This document shows, one piece after another, positions 33,721 to 47,144 of a stretch of DNA of 64,000 nucleotides (positions within the stretch are counted from its first letter, which is position 1; the number at the start of each line of letters is the position of its first letter). The notes beneath the pieces were generated by a model. It made no database searches. It was not told the DNA's origin and saw only the letters and a list, made by a program, of their open reading frames with translations. The translations under genes were made by a program, and so were the position numbers. Origin of the DNA: Ptychodera flava (Eukaryota; Hemichordata; Enteropneusta; Ptychoderidae); NCBI RefSeq assembly GCF_041260155.1, contig NC_091944.1, forward strand, positions 12,651,272 to 12,715,271. The letters are read 5' to 3'.

Positions 33721-35318
33721 CCAATTTTTGAAAATGGGGGAAATCAAAATGAGAGTTAAAATTTGAACTTGTCAAATGTTTCATAAAGGAATGGTTTCTT
33801 AATGCAGTAAAAGCCCATATCCCTTCAGAGGGTAGAATTCAGAGAAAACCAGGAGTGAATAGGAAGATATTTGAGGTCAACAAATTTCAAGAGTTACAGC
33901 TAGTGGGGCTTTAAATATTTTTATAACACGAGCTTGAACTGTGCCATTGTTTCCTTTAGCTACCCCTTGTTATCTCCCTACAGTAATGCAAAGAATATCA
34001 AGAAAGATTCACAAAATATCTTTTTCGAAATCTGAACTTTATTAGCTTCAAATAATAAACAGAGCCATTGAACAACTAAACTCTGCATGTGAAGATTACA
34101 TTGTAGAAAACAGAATGCACATTTACTCTTAAGAAACAGCAAGTTTCATCTTCTAAGAATGTGCCTTGATACTCCCATAAAAATCTCGAAACACCAAATT
34201 ATCCACAACTGTTAGCATGGTGAAATAGCAACATGTTTATGTACCAGCTATTTAGGACTCTTTGAACAATGTAAATAATATGCTAGATTTTCATGCTAGC
34301 TTGAAAAACAGACTTTAAAATGTTTCAAACACTCTTGATGAGAAACAACAATAAAGATAAACTTTGCGATGATATGATAGCATGAAAAGGACATCTGCTG
34401 TGTATGTTAAAAGTTGTAGTTAAATGTACATCAAATAAACTACATCAGCCAACAGACAGTGGAGCATTGTCTATGCCCAGGCTTTAATATGTGTTAACAG
34501 TAAATACAGTATATAAGATCACGATTTGTACTGTCAAAGATTATAAAAGCAAGTAAATTGTGGTAAAATATTTATAAAAACACTTCTGATAAACACTTGA
34601 ACATAAAAATGTCCACAATGTTGTCACACAAAGGATACTCAGTAAAACTCTTCATCAGTTTTTAAAACTAAACTGACTTTTAACTTTACATACATCACAA
34701 TTGGCGTGTTAGACACACTGTTGTTTAAGACAACTTTCTCCAAAATATATTTGATAATTCTTATGGGACTGAACTTGAAAAGAATAAATCATGACATTTT
34801 GGTATCTCTAAGTTATTTAAATCTTTTTAGTTTTAAGAGATAGAGATATAGCAAAGTGGTCCATCAGCTGTATCTTTTGCATCTTGTTCAATAAAATGGT
34901 TTGAAATCAAATGTAACTTGTTTTAAAATGCTTCATTAATTAAGTGTGGCCATAGAATGCTTTTCAAACTTTGACGATCGCACAACTTAAATTATAACAA
35001 AATTCATAGAGCATTTGACAAGGGAACGCAAAGCACTAAGAATTGAGATATTAAAGCAAATGCAAATTACCAGTACAGGTTAAAAATAACTTATTACATC
35101 AATTTTACATGTCGTTTTCATATGTGATTTTCTTATGTTTAATATCAAATACACAAGTATAACATACTAGTATTTGAAATTCCTGCCATCATGTACATTA
35201 TATTTTTCCCAATGACATCTCATAGGCGGAAGAATGGTACTCCTTTCACATGGACAGCTCACTTCTACATTTCTGTGACACATTATTCCCCTGAGTGTCA
35301 TTCATGTTATTTATTTTG

Positions 35319-38300
35319 TTACACTGTTGATTCTATCTCAAGGTCACTACCAGGGCTGGTACAGGATTCTCCAATGTCAGTACTGTGGCTGGCATGGGAT
35401 TCGCCAAGAATGAACAATTCATGCCTGACTGCATTATCTTCATCCAAGCCATCACTATTGTTGTCACTCCCATTATCATTGCTATTGCTGTGTTCATATC
35501 TTGTGTTCAATCCTGAGTCATCAGCAAACTGTTTTCTGAACACACATCGATGAGTGATTACCAAAAATGTCACAGCAATTATTGTATATGCGACAGAAGG
35601 TGCAAATAATTTCATGTATAAATGTAGCTTTTCCTTTGTGTAACTCTTGAAGTCCATATCCATGCCATATCCTGTAGAATGGTATAAATGTTACACAGGT
35701 TTAGAAATATACACTTTCTTATGACTTTATACCTTTATCTTTACATCTATTAATTTTTCATTTTTGTTTTTACTTCGATTCACAATATTCACATAAATGT
35801 ATTCAACAAATGAAATGCTATATAAATAATGCAATAATTCAAAACTTGCTCCAAAAGAAAACTTCATAGCTAAAAAGGAAAATAAGTATGTAAAATCTTG
35901 TCATGTATGAGATGATCCGATCTGTCTATCTTGATCATACATTATTTTAAATGAAAAACTAAATCAGAACTTTATAGCAAACATATAATATTATTGCGAG
36001 TATCCCGTACAGACCCTACATTTAAAAAATTAACAGTTCCTCAGAAAGATACATAGAAATTTTATAATACAAAAAGGTAATCTATTTGTTGTTGGTTAGG
36101 TTGTTCTTAAATAATACAAAACAGAAGAAAGTTTATTAACCAAGCGTCTAAGATCAGGTTTTATATTTTAACAATTTAAATTCACAAAAACTAAATTTGA
36201 CATTTGATCATTGAAGTGCAAAATGTTTGAAATATGACTAAATGTATGAATTGGTGTGCATTTGAGCAATAACATGTAATAATAAATGAAACAATAAAAA
36301 ATAAAGCATTTCAAACATTTCTATTGCATGTCACTCAATTTCATTATATCCCTTGAAATGTTTATCTGATTGAAATTTATGAAATCCTGATTCAAATTTG
36401 TTATTATGTAAAGAGTGCACCTACCTGGAGAGACGATGTTCAGAATAGCTAGCTTGTAATCAAAACCAAAGGTACTGAGACAGATGCATGCATAGACACC
36501 AGCATCATCGGCCTCGACTCTTTCCAACATCAACTTTCCGTGATAGGTGTTATTGTCCCTCTCCCAGACTTCGCTCTTGTTCAGGTACAAATATGTCTCA
36601 CCAGATTCGTGGTCAATCTTGTTCTTAGTATAATCTTCATAGTTAGTTACATTCATGTGTGGTTCTACTCTTCTAGCCCAGTGTATAGACACTGATCTTA
36701 GTTCACTATAGACAACACACCAAAAGACTACTGTGTCACCAATATTGCAAGTTACATTTTTTGGATATTCATCTATGATTGTAGGTTTACTCAGAGGACT
36801 GACGCTCTCTGAAACAGGAAAAGTAATAGTTTAGTCGTTTGGCTTTCCAGTCAACCACACATTATTAGTAAAACAATATTTCCTGATCCCTGAATTATTT
36901 TAAATGCAGTCTTGATGATGATCTATTCTTTTTGTTATCAGGAACAAGGGTTTATGTAGTATAATATCAACATTATAATCTGTGATTACTATTTTCGTTA
37001 GTAACAAGGTGAAGTGTTTTCTGGGAGCTGTTTTCTGATAATCGATAACATGTTGCCACAAAATGATGTATCCATCGCACACAATGATATAAATTTCTCT
37101 GCCGACTCCCTTTCTGAAACCTTATAGCCCATACAAGGTATGAACTGGTTTGGAAATAAAAAATGAGATTAAAGTTTGGAACGTTGCGCCAGTCATGTAT
37201 TACCTACACTGACAAAAATTCAATACCTGCAATAATCAATTGAGTGCGTGGGCTTTGGACAGAGCGGTGGTTGGCCTACATTTCACGGAATTCATATCAT
37301 TTGACATGTATTTAACACTGTCAGACATTTCGAAATGTGTTGAGTGGTCGATAAACCAAGACAAATTCTTCGATATGGGAAGAATTTCTAGCAATCTCAT
37401 AGAAATACATCAGGGACCCATACAACCAATGTAAACACTGTATCCAAGGTACGATGGTGATTGATGAAAGTTAAAACATGTCTACCACGATCTACACGAA
37501 ATACATTGTTTGTAAGCAAGAAACTCGCACAGGCGCATTTCCAACCACCGTTTCCCTTTAAGCCTGGGGTATTTCATTGTCTTACAAAAAGCGCGACTTC
37601 CGATTAGTGAATGAAATGAAATTATCTGTGGTTTTACAAATGCTATATCGGCAAGGAGCAATTAGGTCTACCAACCGATGACCTGTAAGTGGTATGCAAA
37701 CGTTATCGTATCAAGTTTGTTAGACACTCGACAAGTGTACGATCCGCTGTCGTTTGCCTTGAGATTGCTGAGTTTTAGTGTCCATCTTCCTGTGCGCCTC
37801 TGTTGACGGATGACTTCTTGACCATCTTTAGTCCAGTTTATTCTTGGTTTCGGTAGACCGGATGCTCTGCACTTCATCGTAAAAGAACTTCCTTCCGGTC
37901 TTGTCTTGATCTGATTCGCTTTCATCCACTTTTTATTATCAAACGTTAGCCTAGCACGTTCTGAATGTGTGAATAAAAGCAAATAAATAAATAAACAAAT
38001 AAATAAATAAAATAGTGGGGTATGAAAACGACTAGAGAAATGACGGTATTAGGAACGGCGATATCCCCAGGGTTTCGGACAAGTGTGCAAGGTAGTACCT
38101 TTGGACGGCATCATTTTCCGTTGTATATTTGTTCACGGTTTGAACTTGAAGACGCAGTACCGACTCAAAACATTTTAAGGAATCGGGACAACTTTTCATG
38201 ACAAGAAAATAAATAAAAACCTAAATACATGTAAACAAAAACCCAAGTATCAAAGACACGTCTTCGTACCTTTAGTATCACTTAATACCTCGACGACAAG

Positions 38301-38339
38301 CATGAGAACCACCAAGGAACGTCCCATTTTGGTTTTCAT
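35319..38339 (-). CDS. FGFRL1-like: FGFRL1-like receptor with two Ig domains and no kinase
   Basis: Four exons, 38270-38339, 37676-37960, 36425-36808 and 35319-35671, join in frame to 363 residues; all three introns are phase 1. Residues 1 to about 20 (SLVVLMLVVEVL core) are a signal peptide. The first Ig domain (about 30-115) has Cys in MKCRASG and YTCRVSN and resembles FGFR Ig2. The second (about 125-243) has FWCVV and DDAGVYACI; its EVWERDNNTYHGKL stretch parallels DVW...SYLNKL, specific to FGFRL1, and NVT and NNT glycosylation sites are present. Residues 268-286 form a transmembrane helix, followed by a 75-residue tail rich in Asp, Ser and Asn, with no kinase. Vertebrate FGFRL1 has three Ig domains; Ig1 is absent here. 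FGFRL1 binds FGF and heparan sulphate and acts as a decoy or adhesion receptor. The donor after 37676 is gttggt, chosen because the nearby gtagac would create a stop. Confidence 0.87.
37412..37561 (+). repeat. TTAA repeat family D, partial copy
   Basis: Matches 28706-28898, including ggtgattgatgaaagttaaa and the right end ccaaccaccgtttccct followed by TTAA (37558-37561); the left end is missing. It lies in the intron between the two Ig-domain exons of the FGFRL1-like gene. Confidence 0.7.
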
Positions 38340-40617
38340 GTCATGATGATCTTGACGCTCAGAACAGAAGTGGTCCTACTCGGCCGCCAGGACTGGTTTG
38401 GTTTGCTTTCCCATGAATGTTGCACGCGTGTTATCGTAACGTTCAACTACTTTGCATCTAGGGACCCTGGCTAGCTATATTTCTACCTTTGCTACAAAAT
38501 AATGTAAGACCGAGTGGTGAGACATGTGACAAAAAACCCAATTGCGAGTCAATGACAAGTTCTCCTCGATAACATGGAAAGTTTTGGGTGATAATTCAAG
38601 TGTCGCATTCTTGGAATGAAAATAAAAGTGATAGCATCCCTCTAATATCGAAGTATCATGGCCATCTTTATCTTAGGCCAATTTTATTCCTAATCATATA
38701 AACAGTGATGTTTTGACAACTATTACCCAAAAGATATATTTGCTTGAAGTTCGCGGCTTATCGTTGGGAGCAGTTTCTCGTTTGGGTTTACCAACATCTT
38801 GAGAGGGGTGGTTCGATTGAGGCAACACAATTGTTTTCGAAAAAGAGATATGACATATTTTTGTTCTGAGTTTAGATACAATGTTGCACTTTTACCTTTT
38901 CAGTCAGCTGCAAATGTTTGGACAATTAAGCTGTGTAGATTATTTCCATTGCATCGCATAGACCCCCGATCCCCCTCCACCACCCCACCCCGACAGTTAA
39001 TGCGCCTTTACCAGTGTTGTGCTGCCTGTAAAACAGTTGTCATGAAACAAAGGCCATGAAGTTACAATCACGTAGCAGAATCGCTGTGACATTAATTGTA
39101 CTTCGGCCGTATTTAGTAATTCGGGTATTACGCAGAGGTAAACTGAGAAACGTTTATTTGCCAGTATTAGTAATACTTTGAAAGTAAATTTCTTCCGTCT
39201 GCAATGTTTTATTAATTTACCAGAGTGTAGGGAATGCATGGAAAATAATGACCAGACATCATAGGAAGGCAACTTTGAAGAGTTGCCCGCCCGAAATGAA
39301 AAGTGAAGGTGTATTGTTTGAAAAATAAAATACGTAAAACGTGTTTTAAAAAGTAAAACATACTGAAATATCTGAATCTAAAATGTGTTAGAAAATTATC
39401 GGTAGTCTAGTCTAACTTCAGGTGATCTCATCATGGAAGTCACAGAAACCAGACTCGTTATTATTACACAGTTTCATCTCTTGCATGTTTTAAATTATTA
39501 AAACAAGTGACCTGCCCAATGATGGCCCATTGAACCGTACTGCAACGAATGAACTTGGCTGATAGAAGTACAAACATATGAGAGGGTCAGAGGGAACACT
39601 AGAGGGCGCTTCTCATGTACGTTTTATCAAGCACACCTATTCTTCTGATTTTTTTTCAGACAAGTTGCATTGTAATTTTGACACATTCACAGTTATGTAG
39701 ATTTGTTATATTTGCAACTTTGTTGAAATAAATTTATCTTTTTCAAAAAGCCACCCATTCTTCTATTTTGAAGTTTGCTCATATTTTGCACAGAGTCATT
39801 TACATGCAAGATTTGATTGAGTGAAGAAAGAAATATAGAGAATCATGTTATATGGGTACGTCTACCATTGACCAAAGTACAAGTAACGCTATTTTAGTTT
39901 TCTTTTTGGGCTGAACTTTAACTTTGAATGACTTTTGCAAAAATTAAACAGTGACCAAATCTAAAATGGAAGAATGGGTGTTGAGCTTGTAATACTAGCA
40001 AAAGTACTTTAAAATAAACAATTTGCTGTGGTTTCAGTTTAACTTTCTGATGTGTGAAGCATAGAACAAATCTTTCCCAATAAATCCAAATGGAAAATAA
40101 AAATTCCATTATTGCAATGAAAGTAATTCCTTCATAGAAATGTAATGTTTCAACAGTGTTCAAAGAATATCTAAGCTGTATCACGCAGTATGTGAAACAA
40201 CATTTGTAGGTGAAGGATACCATCTGATCTACCATCAATCTGCTCCCAGGACATTTGACAGATTGGATTTTTTCAATGAATGTCCACAGGTAACTGTGAA
40301 GTGACTCCAATATCACATACTAGGGAGAGCTGGGTAAATGGCTGGCCATTGCTTTTTATGATCCACTTGGAATTTTGTTAAATGGCCAACTGTCGTAGAA
40401 TTAATAATTTTCAAATCTGTCGATGAGGCAGAAACCCGTTTTAGGATGATGGCTCACTACGCTGGTGAAGCAGTATACAATAGCGTGTATTTTTTGTTTT
40501 TTATTTTATGTGAAAGTTGTATGACAGATAAATCTTCAACGTATGTTACATATATAAAACTGTATTGGTGTATAGATGAATGCTGACTGTGCTATTTCCA
40601 AACACACAACTCATTTA
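38340..40617. other. Upstream region of the FGFRL1-like gene
   Basis: No coding region or clear repeat seen. The 132-codon frame on the minus strand at 39918-40316 has no motif and no splice context. A promoter is expected just above 38339, but I see no TATA box in a sensible place. Confidence 0.45.
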
Positions 40618-42310
40618 CAGTGGCAAAAGATATCATCCACTGATGTAAACAAAGCTTGTGGAGTTGATAATGTATCTGGTGTAATTTTAAAAAAAGTGCG
40701 CTGAGGAACTTGCTTTTCCTCTCACTTATATTTATAATAAATCCCTTTCATCCGGAATCTTTCCGACGTTTTTTAAGCGTAGCAATGTAGTGCCAATCTT
40801 TAAAAAAGGTAATAAGCAGGATAATAAGCAGGATATTAGAAACTACAGACCTGTTTCACTGTTACCTTTATTTAGTAAAGTCTTCGAGAAGATCGTTTTT
40901 AAGAGTTTATATGGCCATGTTGCTAACGTTATCTCTGATGATCAACACGGTTTTGTTCTTGGGAGAAGCGTCGAGACGAATCTAGCCACTTACACAGACT
41001 TTATTTCAACAGCGTTCAACAATAAATTACAAACTGATTCAATTTATCTTGACTTCAGTAAAGCTTTCGATTCCATTTCTCATAAACTACTTATTCACAA
41101 ACTTTCTTCTTTCGGTTATACCGGTAATTGCATTAAGTGGCTTGAGTCGTATCTGTCTGATCGCTCCCAGAGAACTGTCATTGAGGGAAGTTTTTCCAAA
41201 TGGTGCCCAGTTGTATCTGGTGTACCCCAGGGTTCTATTATTGGTCCCCTGCTTTTTATTTTATACGTAAATGATTTGTCAACATGTGCTCGGTCATCAA
41301 ATGTTATTTTATATGCAGATGATTCGAAGCTTTATAAAACTATCCAGTCAATTTCTGATTGCACATTGTTGCAGGATGATCTTGACAGGGTTGTCCGTTG
41401 GTGTTCAACATGGAAGCTTAAGTTAAATATTGACAAATGTGGCTTCATTAGTTTCACTAATAAGACTAAGATGATTCTTTTTAATTACTCAATTAATACA
41501 ACTCCAATCACACGTTTTACGTCAATCAAGGACCTTGGTGTCATACTTTGTGGCTCCATGGATTTTTCCGAGCACATTGATACTGTCGTCAAGAAAGCAA
41601 TGCGCAATCTAGGTTTCTTAAAACGCAATTGTCAAGATTTCCATAATGTAAAGTCAGTGAAGGCCTTGTACATTTCTTTGGTACGGAGCTGCCTCGATTT
41701 CTGTTCTGTTATATGGAATCCATGGCAAAAGAACCTAGTTGATAAAGTTGAACGTGTTCAAAAGAAATTTATCAGATACTTATGCTTTAAACAAAACATA
41801 CCTTACTGTTCTTCAGAGTATAGAAAATTATGCACTTTTTTCAAACTACCTCCCCTTTTAATCGTAGAAAAGTTTCTGATCTCTGTTTTTTATACAAATG
41901 TATTCATTCTGTGGTTAACAGTTCTTATTTGACACAAATCCCACTGAATGTTCAACGAACTTTAAGGTTTAACCGTCCGTTTCGGGTACCAGCAACCAGA
42001 ATTAATGTTCGCAAGTACTCTTTCATTCCACGTGCTCTGTCCACTTTTAACGAAATTGCAAAATATAATCCAAATATTGATATTTTTGACAGATTTAGTC
42101 TTTTTAAAATAGTGTAAAGAATTATTTTTATACATGATCTCGTTTGTGAATCGCAATTGTCTGTTTTTATTGTATATATTGTTTTTATTGTTTTTTGTGT
42201 GATTGTGCTTGTATTTCTTTTTATGTCGAGCGGAGCCTGTAATTGGGATTTTATTCCTGTTGGTCTTCCGAATAAATAAATAAAAATAAATAAAATAAAA
42301 AATAAATAAA
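40618..42310 (+). mobile_element. 5'-truncated LINE with reverse transcriptase (Jockey/CR1-like)
   Basis: The main frame, 40784-41932, encodes a reverse transcriptase: IRNYRPVSLLPLFSKVFEK, then DFSKAFDSISH (catalytic Asp), GVPQGSIIGPLLFILYVNDL, and YADD at about 41312-41323, then a C-terminal LVDKVERVQKKFIRYL. Coding similarity starts upstream at 40618 (DVNKACGVDNVSGVILKK) but changes phase in an A-run at about 40688-40696. A second shift near 41850-41870 moves the end to the frame finishing LSTFNEIAKYNPNIDIFDRF and stop at 42115-42117. The 3' region ends in AATAAATAAA repeats (42271-42310), as expected of target-primed insertion. The 5' part (endonuclease, ORF1) is absent. No target duplication was found. 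Confidence 0.88.
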
Positions 42311-42683
42311 ATGAAAATCTCATTTCTGTATCGTCTTGTGATCTACATGGAGCTTGCACAGTCATTTTAAAATGGATAAACCATAAATGATGAATGAAAC
42401 AGACTTGGGTGACTAAAAGAAGACACAGTCAATTGCTGGAATAGACTTAGCTCAAAGCTTTCTCAAATATTGGATATACAATAAGGGTGAATTTTATTTC
42501 AGATCTTGTTTGTAAAACCAATAACATCAGTATTATTGATCTGGGTCCTCTGTGGTCATTGTGCCTGCTACGATATTTCTCAGGATGCCTCATGTTACAA
42601 TATTCAGTGGCTGCACTCTGCATCCACACATGAGATATGCAACAGTCTGTCTGTTCTTCTCATATCATCTGAATAGACTACCT

Positions 42684-42905
42684 TTAACCCTTTGAGTGCT
42701 GTATTTTTCCCACCAAAATATAGTGCAACATTTTACCAATTTTTATGAAATTTTCTGTAACTTTTCTGATAATTTTGGACAAAATGAACACAATATTTCA
42801 TCAGGCACAGTTTCTTTTCAAAATTTTGGCAAAAATCTGACAAAAATTGACTGAGGTATATTTTATACGGACAAACAAAATTGACTTGGGCGCTCAAAGG
42901 GTTAA
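42684..42905 (+). mobile_element. TTAA repeat family C, reference copy (MITE)
   Basis: TTAA 42684-42687 and 42902-42905. Ends are CCCTTTGAGTGC and GCGCTCAAAGGG, giving a 9-12 bp imperfect terminal inverted repeat. Length is 222 bp, with no coding capacity. The CCC terminus next to TTAA is like piggyBac ends. Confidence 0.85.
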
Positions 42906-43115
42906 GTGCAAACTTATGTTGTCTTCATGGCAAAATATTTTATTCTAACAGGATGCATTACCAGCAAATTCGAGTGAAGCACTGCAAGCCTGTGACACTG
43001 CAGACTTGGATGCATTGGTTTGTGCAGAAATCACAACAGATGGTTTTTTTTTCTTGTTAGCATCTTGCCATTCTTGAAGAAGACAGAAATCACACACTTG
43101 TGAAATACAAATAGG

Positions 43116-43121
43116 TTTATT
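43116..43121 (-). terminator. Candidate poly(A) signal of DNALI1
   Basis: AATAAA on the minus strand, 364 bp after the stop codon. An alternative AATAAA at 43481-43486 overlaps the codons just after the stop and would give an almost absent 3' UTR. Confidence 0.35.
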
Positions 43122-43484
43122 GATATACTTTGGAAAATGTAACGTCCTCCATACTTTCCCTCACAGATATTACACTACGGAAGCAGAACAAGATTTTTTT
43201 CAACTGACGCTGAATATGAAATATTGACAAAAGTTTTATGTATATACAACGTAGAGGAATTCCTCCCGGAAAATTGGAATACCATACCTATATACAGTCA
43301 TAAAGTCCGTATCACATTTTTTAAAATGAATTTCTCTTCATTACTTTGTTTCTGGGAACTGTGACAAGTCTGAACACAGGTGAATAATTTAGTTGTTGCA
43401 TCTGTCTTGCAATTTTTTTTTCAGTCTTTTTTTGTCATTTTTACACAACTCGGAATACTGGCTGAAAAAAACAGATGATCTTTA

Positions 43485-46400
43485 TTATTTCTTTGGAGCT
43501 ATGATGCCTTCCAGTTGTGTCTGAAAGAGAAGAAATAACATTTCAATTAATATTCAGAAACTTGAAAAAAACACAATTTGTTTACTTTCAGAGGGCAACA
43601 TATACTTCAATTATAAAACTATACAAGCATTTTAATGACAAAAGAAATTTTAGATTTTAATTATGAAAATGTAAGTCACCTAAGTTGACAAACTTACCGT
43701 ATTCTTTGCTTTCATTTAGAAAGTTTGATTGCCATTATTGGAGAATAGTTTGCAAAAAAACTTGTTCGCTTTTCCTGAGTACTAGTACTTTTTCCTTTCA
43801 ATTTTGGACTTCAGAAAATAGCGTCAACAGGATAGAACCACATTTCTTGTATAAAGTTTCCGTTACATGACAATGGCAAAGGCTAAATAGTTCATAAGAG
43901 ACAAAGTTGGTATTTTAATCTTTTATTCTCACCTTCAACTGTTGGTTGGTTCTTTTCAGGAACTGAATTTCCTCGGCATGTTTCTTTTCTTCAACTTGTC
44001 TACGTTCAGCTTCTCTCTTCTCAATGGCCTCACATTTGGCTTTCAGTTCATTCACCTGGCGTTCCAAGTCTCTCTTGTCTTGTTCCAACTCTGTGATCTG
44101 AAAGGAATTGAAACCATTGTGGGTCAGTTATTTCCCCTTGCGTACAACATTCACTCAGTTGCTTAATTTAGTTCTGGTAAAATTGAGTGCAAGTATTTGA
44201 CAGAAAAATTCAAAGTATCATGACCTCAACTTGTTCACCCCTAGTTCCCTTCTATAAGTCCACAATCACCACTGATAAACAATGGGTTTGGGCCAAACCA
44301 TTGTGTTGAAAGGGTTAATAATTATGGAAACCATGATACAAATAAGACAACTGAGTATGAAATACAGTGTCTAAAATGACAGTATTAATTGTTAACATCC
44401 AATCCATATCCTCACTGTTTGTCATCAAGCACAAAATCTAATTGACCTGTTACTGTATATGTCATTGATGAATTTTGCTTTCCATAATCTACCCTATAAC
44501 ATGACACCATCAACTGGAACATTGAAAGATACATGATAAATTGTATCACACTGCTAAGTGAATAATAAATTCAAAACAAGACTTAAAGTTTTATCTAAAA
44601 AAGCAGTACAAAACTAAAACTTCACCCCTTCACTCCCATGTTCTACTATAATGGTCATACTTTGTTATAGACAGATTATGACAGATACATCTTCTCATCC
44701 AGTCCTAAAATATCATAATTTTTGAAAACAATTCAGGTTTTGGATTGGTATTTTGCAACATCTCTCTCTGTCATCATTTTTAGTAATTTTAGAAATATTC
44801 TTATGTGAAAAAAAGGACTTTTGTGCATATGAGACGTCATATTAGTTCAGGGTACACAAACTGTCCTGGGCCGTTCCTCTGCACTCATGTACATCCAATG
44901 CCATTATGTCATATCCAAATCACCTCAAATGCAACATGCATTCAGCTGTGAATCAGAGAATTGCTGAACTCACCTTCTTCTCCATGTCTGCCTTTCCTTG
45001 TTCTGCTTGCAGAGCTTTACGCATACCGAATGCAACACTGCTTTCATAGAGAGTCTGATAGGCAGCTATGGTCATTCTGATCTCATCGCGTACTCTCAGC
45101 AACAACAGACCTCTCTCTGCACAGTTGATGGTCACCTGACGAATTAGTTCATCTGCAATGAAGGAGAAAAATTGCACGTATGAAATAAAGTAAAACGGTC
45201 TTTAATAACATTGACATTTTTCCCCCAGTCATGGGTGGTATTGATTTTGTTCAATATTCATCAATAACTAGATCTGATTTTATTGCTTTGTGAAGACTAT
45301 CAGTCAAGATCATTGCCATGAAAGTTCCCTCTTGGTCACTGTTATCAAGTACTTGGTAGCAGGTCAATCAAACATGGTAAAAAGAGATGTTAAGAATGCC
45401 ACAAAAAAGAACTCATTATTTTCTATCACTTCTTTCTTTTCAGAAGACCGCTTTACAGGTAATATGACAAACAACTGACATAAATTAACGGAGTAATGGT
45501 GAAATAGTGTCACTGTAATTTTTGGTTTAGTAGCAAGGGTTGATTAGAAAAGTTGTGATCATTGCACTACCATGTTCTTGTACTCTTCCACTTGCTAAGT
45601 CAGCCATAGCTAACTTTTGGATTACTGACTTGAATTACAGAATCATTCACTTGTTTTTCATTAAATAATTCACTGAATATGGACTGGTGCACAAAGACTT
45701 TGTATTTTGAAATCAATGAAAAGGCATTGGACAAAGACAAAGAACTTTGAGGGAACAAAAACCTTGAGATTTCAAGATTTTTCTACTTGGGTTGTTCAAA
45801 ACAAATGAAAACTTTGTAGAGCAGTAGATGAGGGGTTCATGAATGAATCCTTACCAAAACACTGGGAATACAGCTCTCTCCTGACAGGGCAGATTCCTGT
45901 TTCTCTTGCCTGACGTTGCTGTAACCTTTGGTCAAGCTGCTCTTGTAGATTGACCACATCAAGACGTGTGGCTGGTGTACTCGATACTTGCTGTACCCAT
46001 AACTGACCATTCTCTGTCCATTCCCTGAAAGTGTATTGCATTGTGCATAGGCACAGGGAGGATTGTGGTCAAAATTTAATATCTATGCTTTTTGTTTGTT
46101 GCAACTATATAGGAACATTTCAGTGAGGGCCAGTGTGCATAAGGCATATCAAGCAACACAATAATGCCTCAGTATTTTTCAACAAATACTATGACTATAA
46201 TAGTGATCAGAAGTTTGAGTTTTGAATTGGCAATATTTATGACAGCAGTCTTTGTCTCACAAACACTGCTGTTTTCAGTACTGATGAAATATTGCTACAG
46301 GATAAAAAAACCGGTTGCATGCTTGAATCTGTAAATCCATGTATTGTTGAAAGATCAAAAAATACTTCATAGGACTTGGCTCAAAAAAGAAGGATGAAGA

Positions 46401-47144
46401 CAACATTCATAGAGGCTGTATTTGCACACTAAACTTTGCAAACTACAAAGAAATACGCTGCTACGCATGCAAAAATTTTTTATTAGTTTGAAGAGAAATT
46501 CGCAATTTACTTTGTCTGATTATTTATTTATTTACAGAATATCTGGTCGGTGGAGTATGATCAACACTTACCTTGGTGGCAGAATCGAATTTAAAATTTC
46601 ATCTGTTTGTTGTGCTTTCTGTGCATCCATTGGTGGAAGCTTTGCCCCTTTAGGTGGAGGGTTTGGAACAGGGCCGGCATTTGCTGGCTGCTGTGGACTG
46701 GCCTTCAAAGCACGAGCCTGAAAGATCATAATCTGATGTTAATTCCGGCTTTTACCTAAGTTCTAGAATTACTGACATGTAGCATGCGTTGATTCCGTTC
46801 AATCACTGGAGAGAATAACACACTTTACGTATCCAAGGACAAGTCATATTTACAAACCACAGACCGCCTCTCAATTTGAAAAAAATCTGAAAGAACATTA
46901 TAGTGAAATAATGATTGTGATTATCGTTGTCATCACTGTGATAGATTTGTTCACATAGTCTTCTAATTTACTGAAGATTACTCGTACTTCGTACATATCA
47001 AACTGCTTGCCGCCAGAATCTTGAACTGCACTGCGTTGCAAGTATCGTTTTAGTTTCACTTACCCTTGGCGTTTTCTTGTCAGTATTTCTGCTGACGAGG
47101 ACTGGGTTGTCATATTTGACGAGCGATGCATTAGGAGGAATCAT
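43485..47144 (-). CDS. DNALI1: Axonemal dynein light intermediate polypeptide 1 (p28)
   Basis: Complete gene: exons 47064-47144, 46572-46717, 45855-46024, 44974-45152, 43933-44097 and 43485-43520, all with GT-AG borders, joining to 258 residues, the length of vertebrate DNALI1. The start MIPPNASLVKYDNPVLVSRN, the block EWTENGQLWVQQVSSTPATR, RQARETGICPVRRELYSQCF, DELIRQVTINCAERGLLLLR and the end LEGIIAPKK match the family almost residue for residue. The second exon is a Pro/Gln-rich linker, the least conserved part. Residues from about 175 to 250 (MEKKITELEQDKRDLERQV onward) are a coiled coil. The protein is a light chain of single-headed inner-arm dyneins in motile cilia and flagella, working with actin and dynein heavy chains. 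It is divergent from EMC2 across a 370-bp gap. Confidence 0.96.
44228..44318 (-). mobile_element. TTAA repeat family B copy (MITE) in DNALI1 intron 4
   Basis: Reverse-orientation copy: ttcacccctagttcccttct at the left, and aaccattgtgttgaaaggg then TTAA (44315-44318) at the right. The left TTAA is lost. Confidence 0.7.

Larger units (their letters stand above)
30702..35318. other. Intergenic stretch between globin B and the FGFRL1-like gene
   Basis: The two genes converge here, so it includes both 3' untranslated regions. Apart from the nested elements at 31708-32214 and the hairpin at 33667-33720 I see no gene. The AT-rich stretch 33900-35200 is featureless to the eye. Confidence 0.5.
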
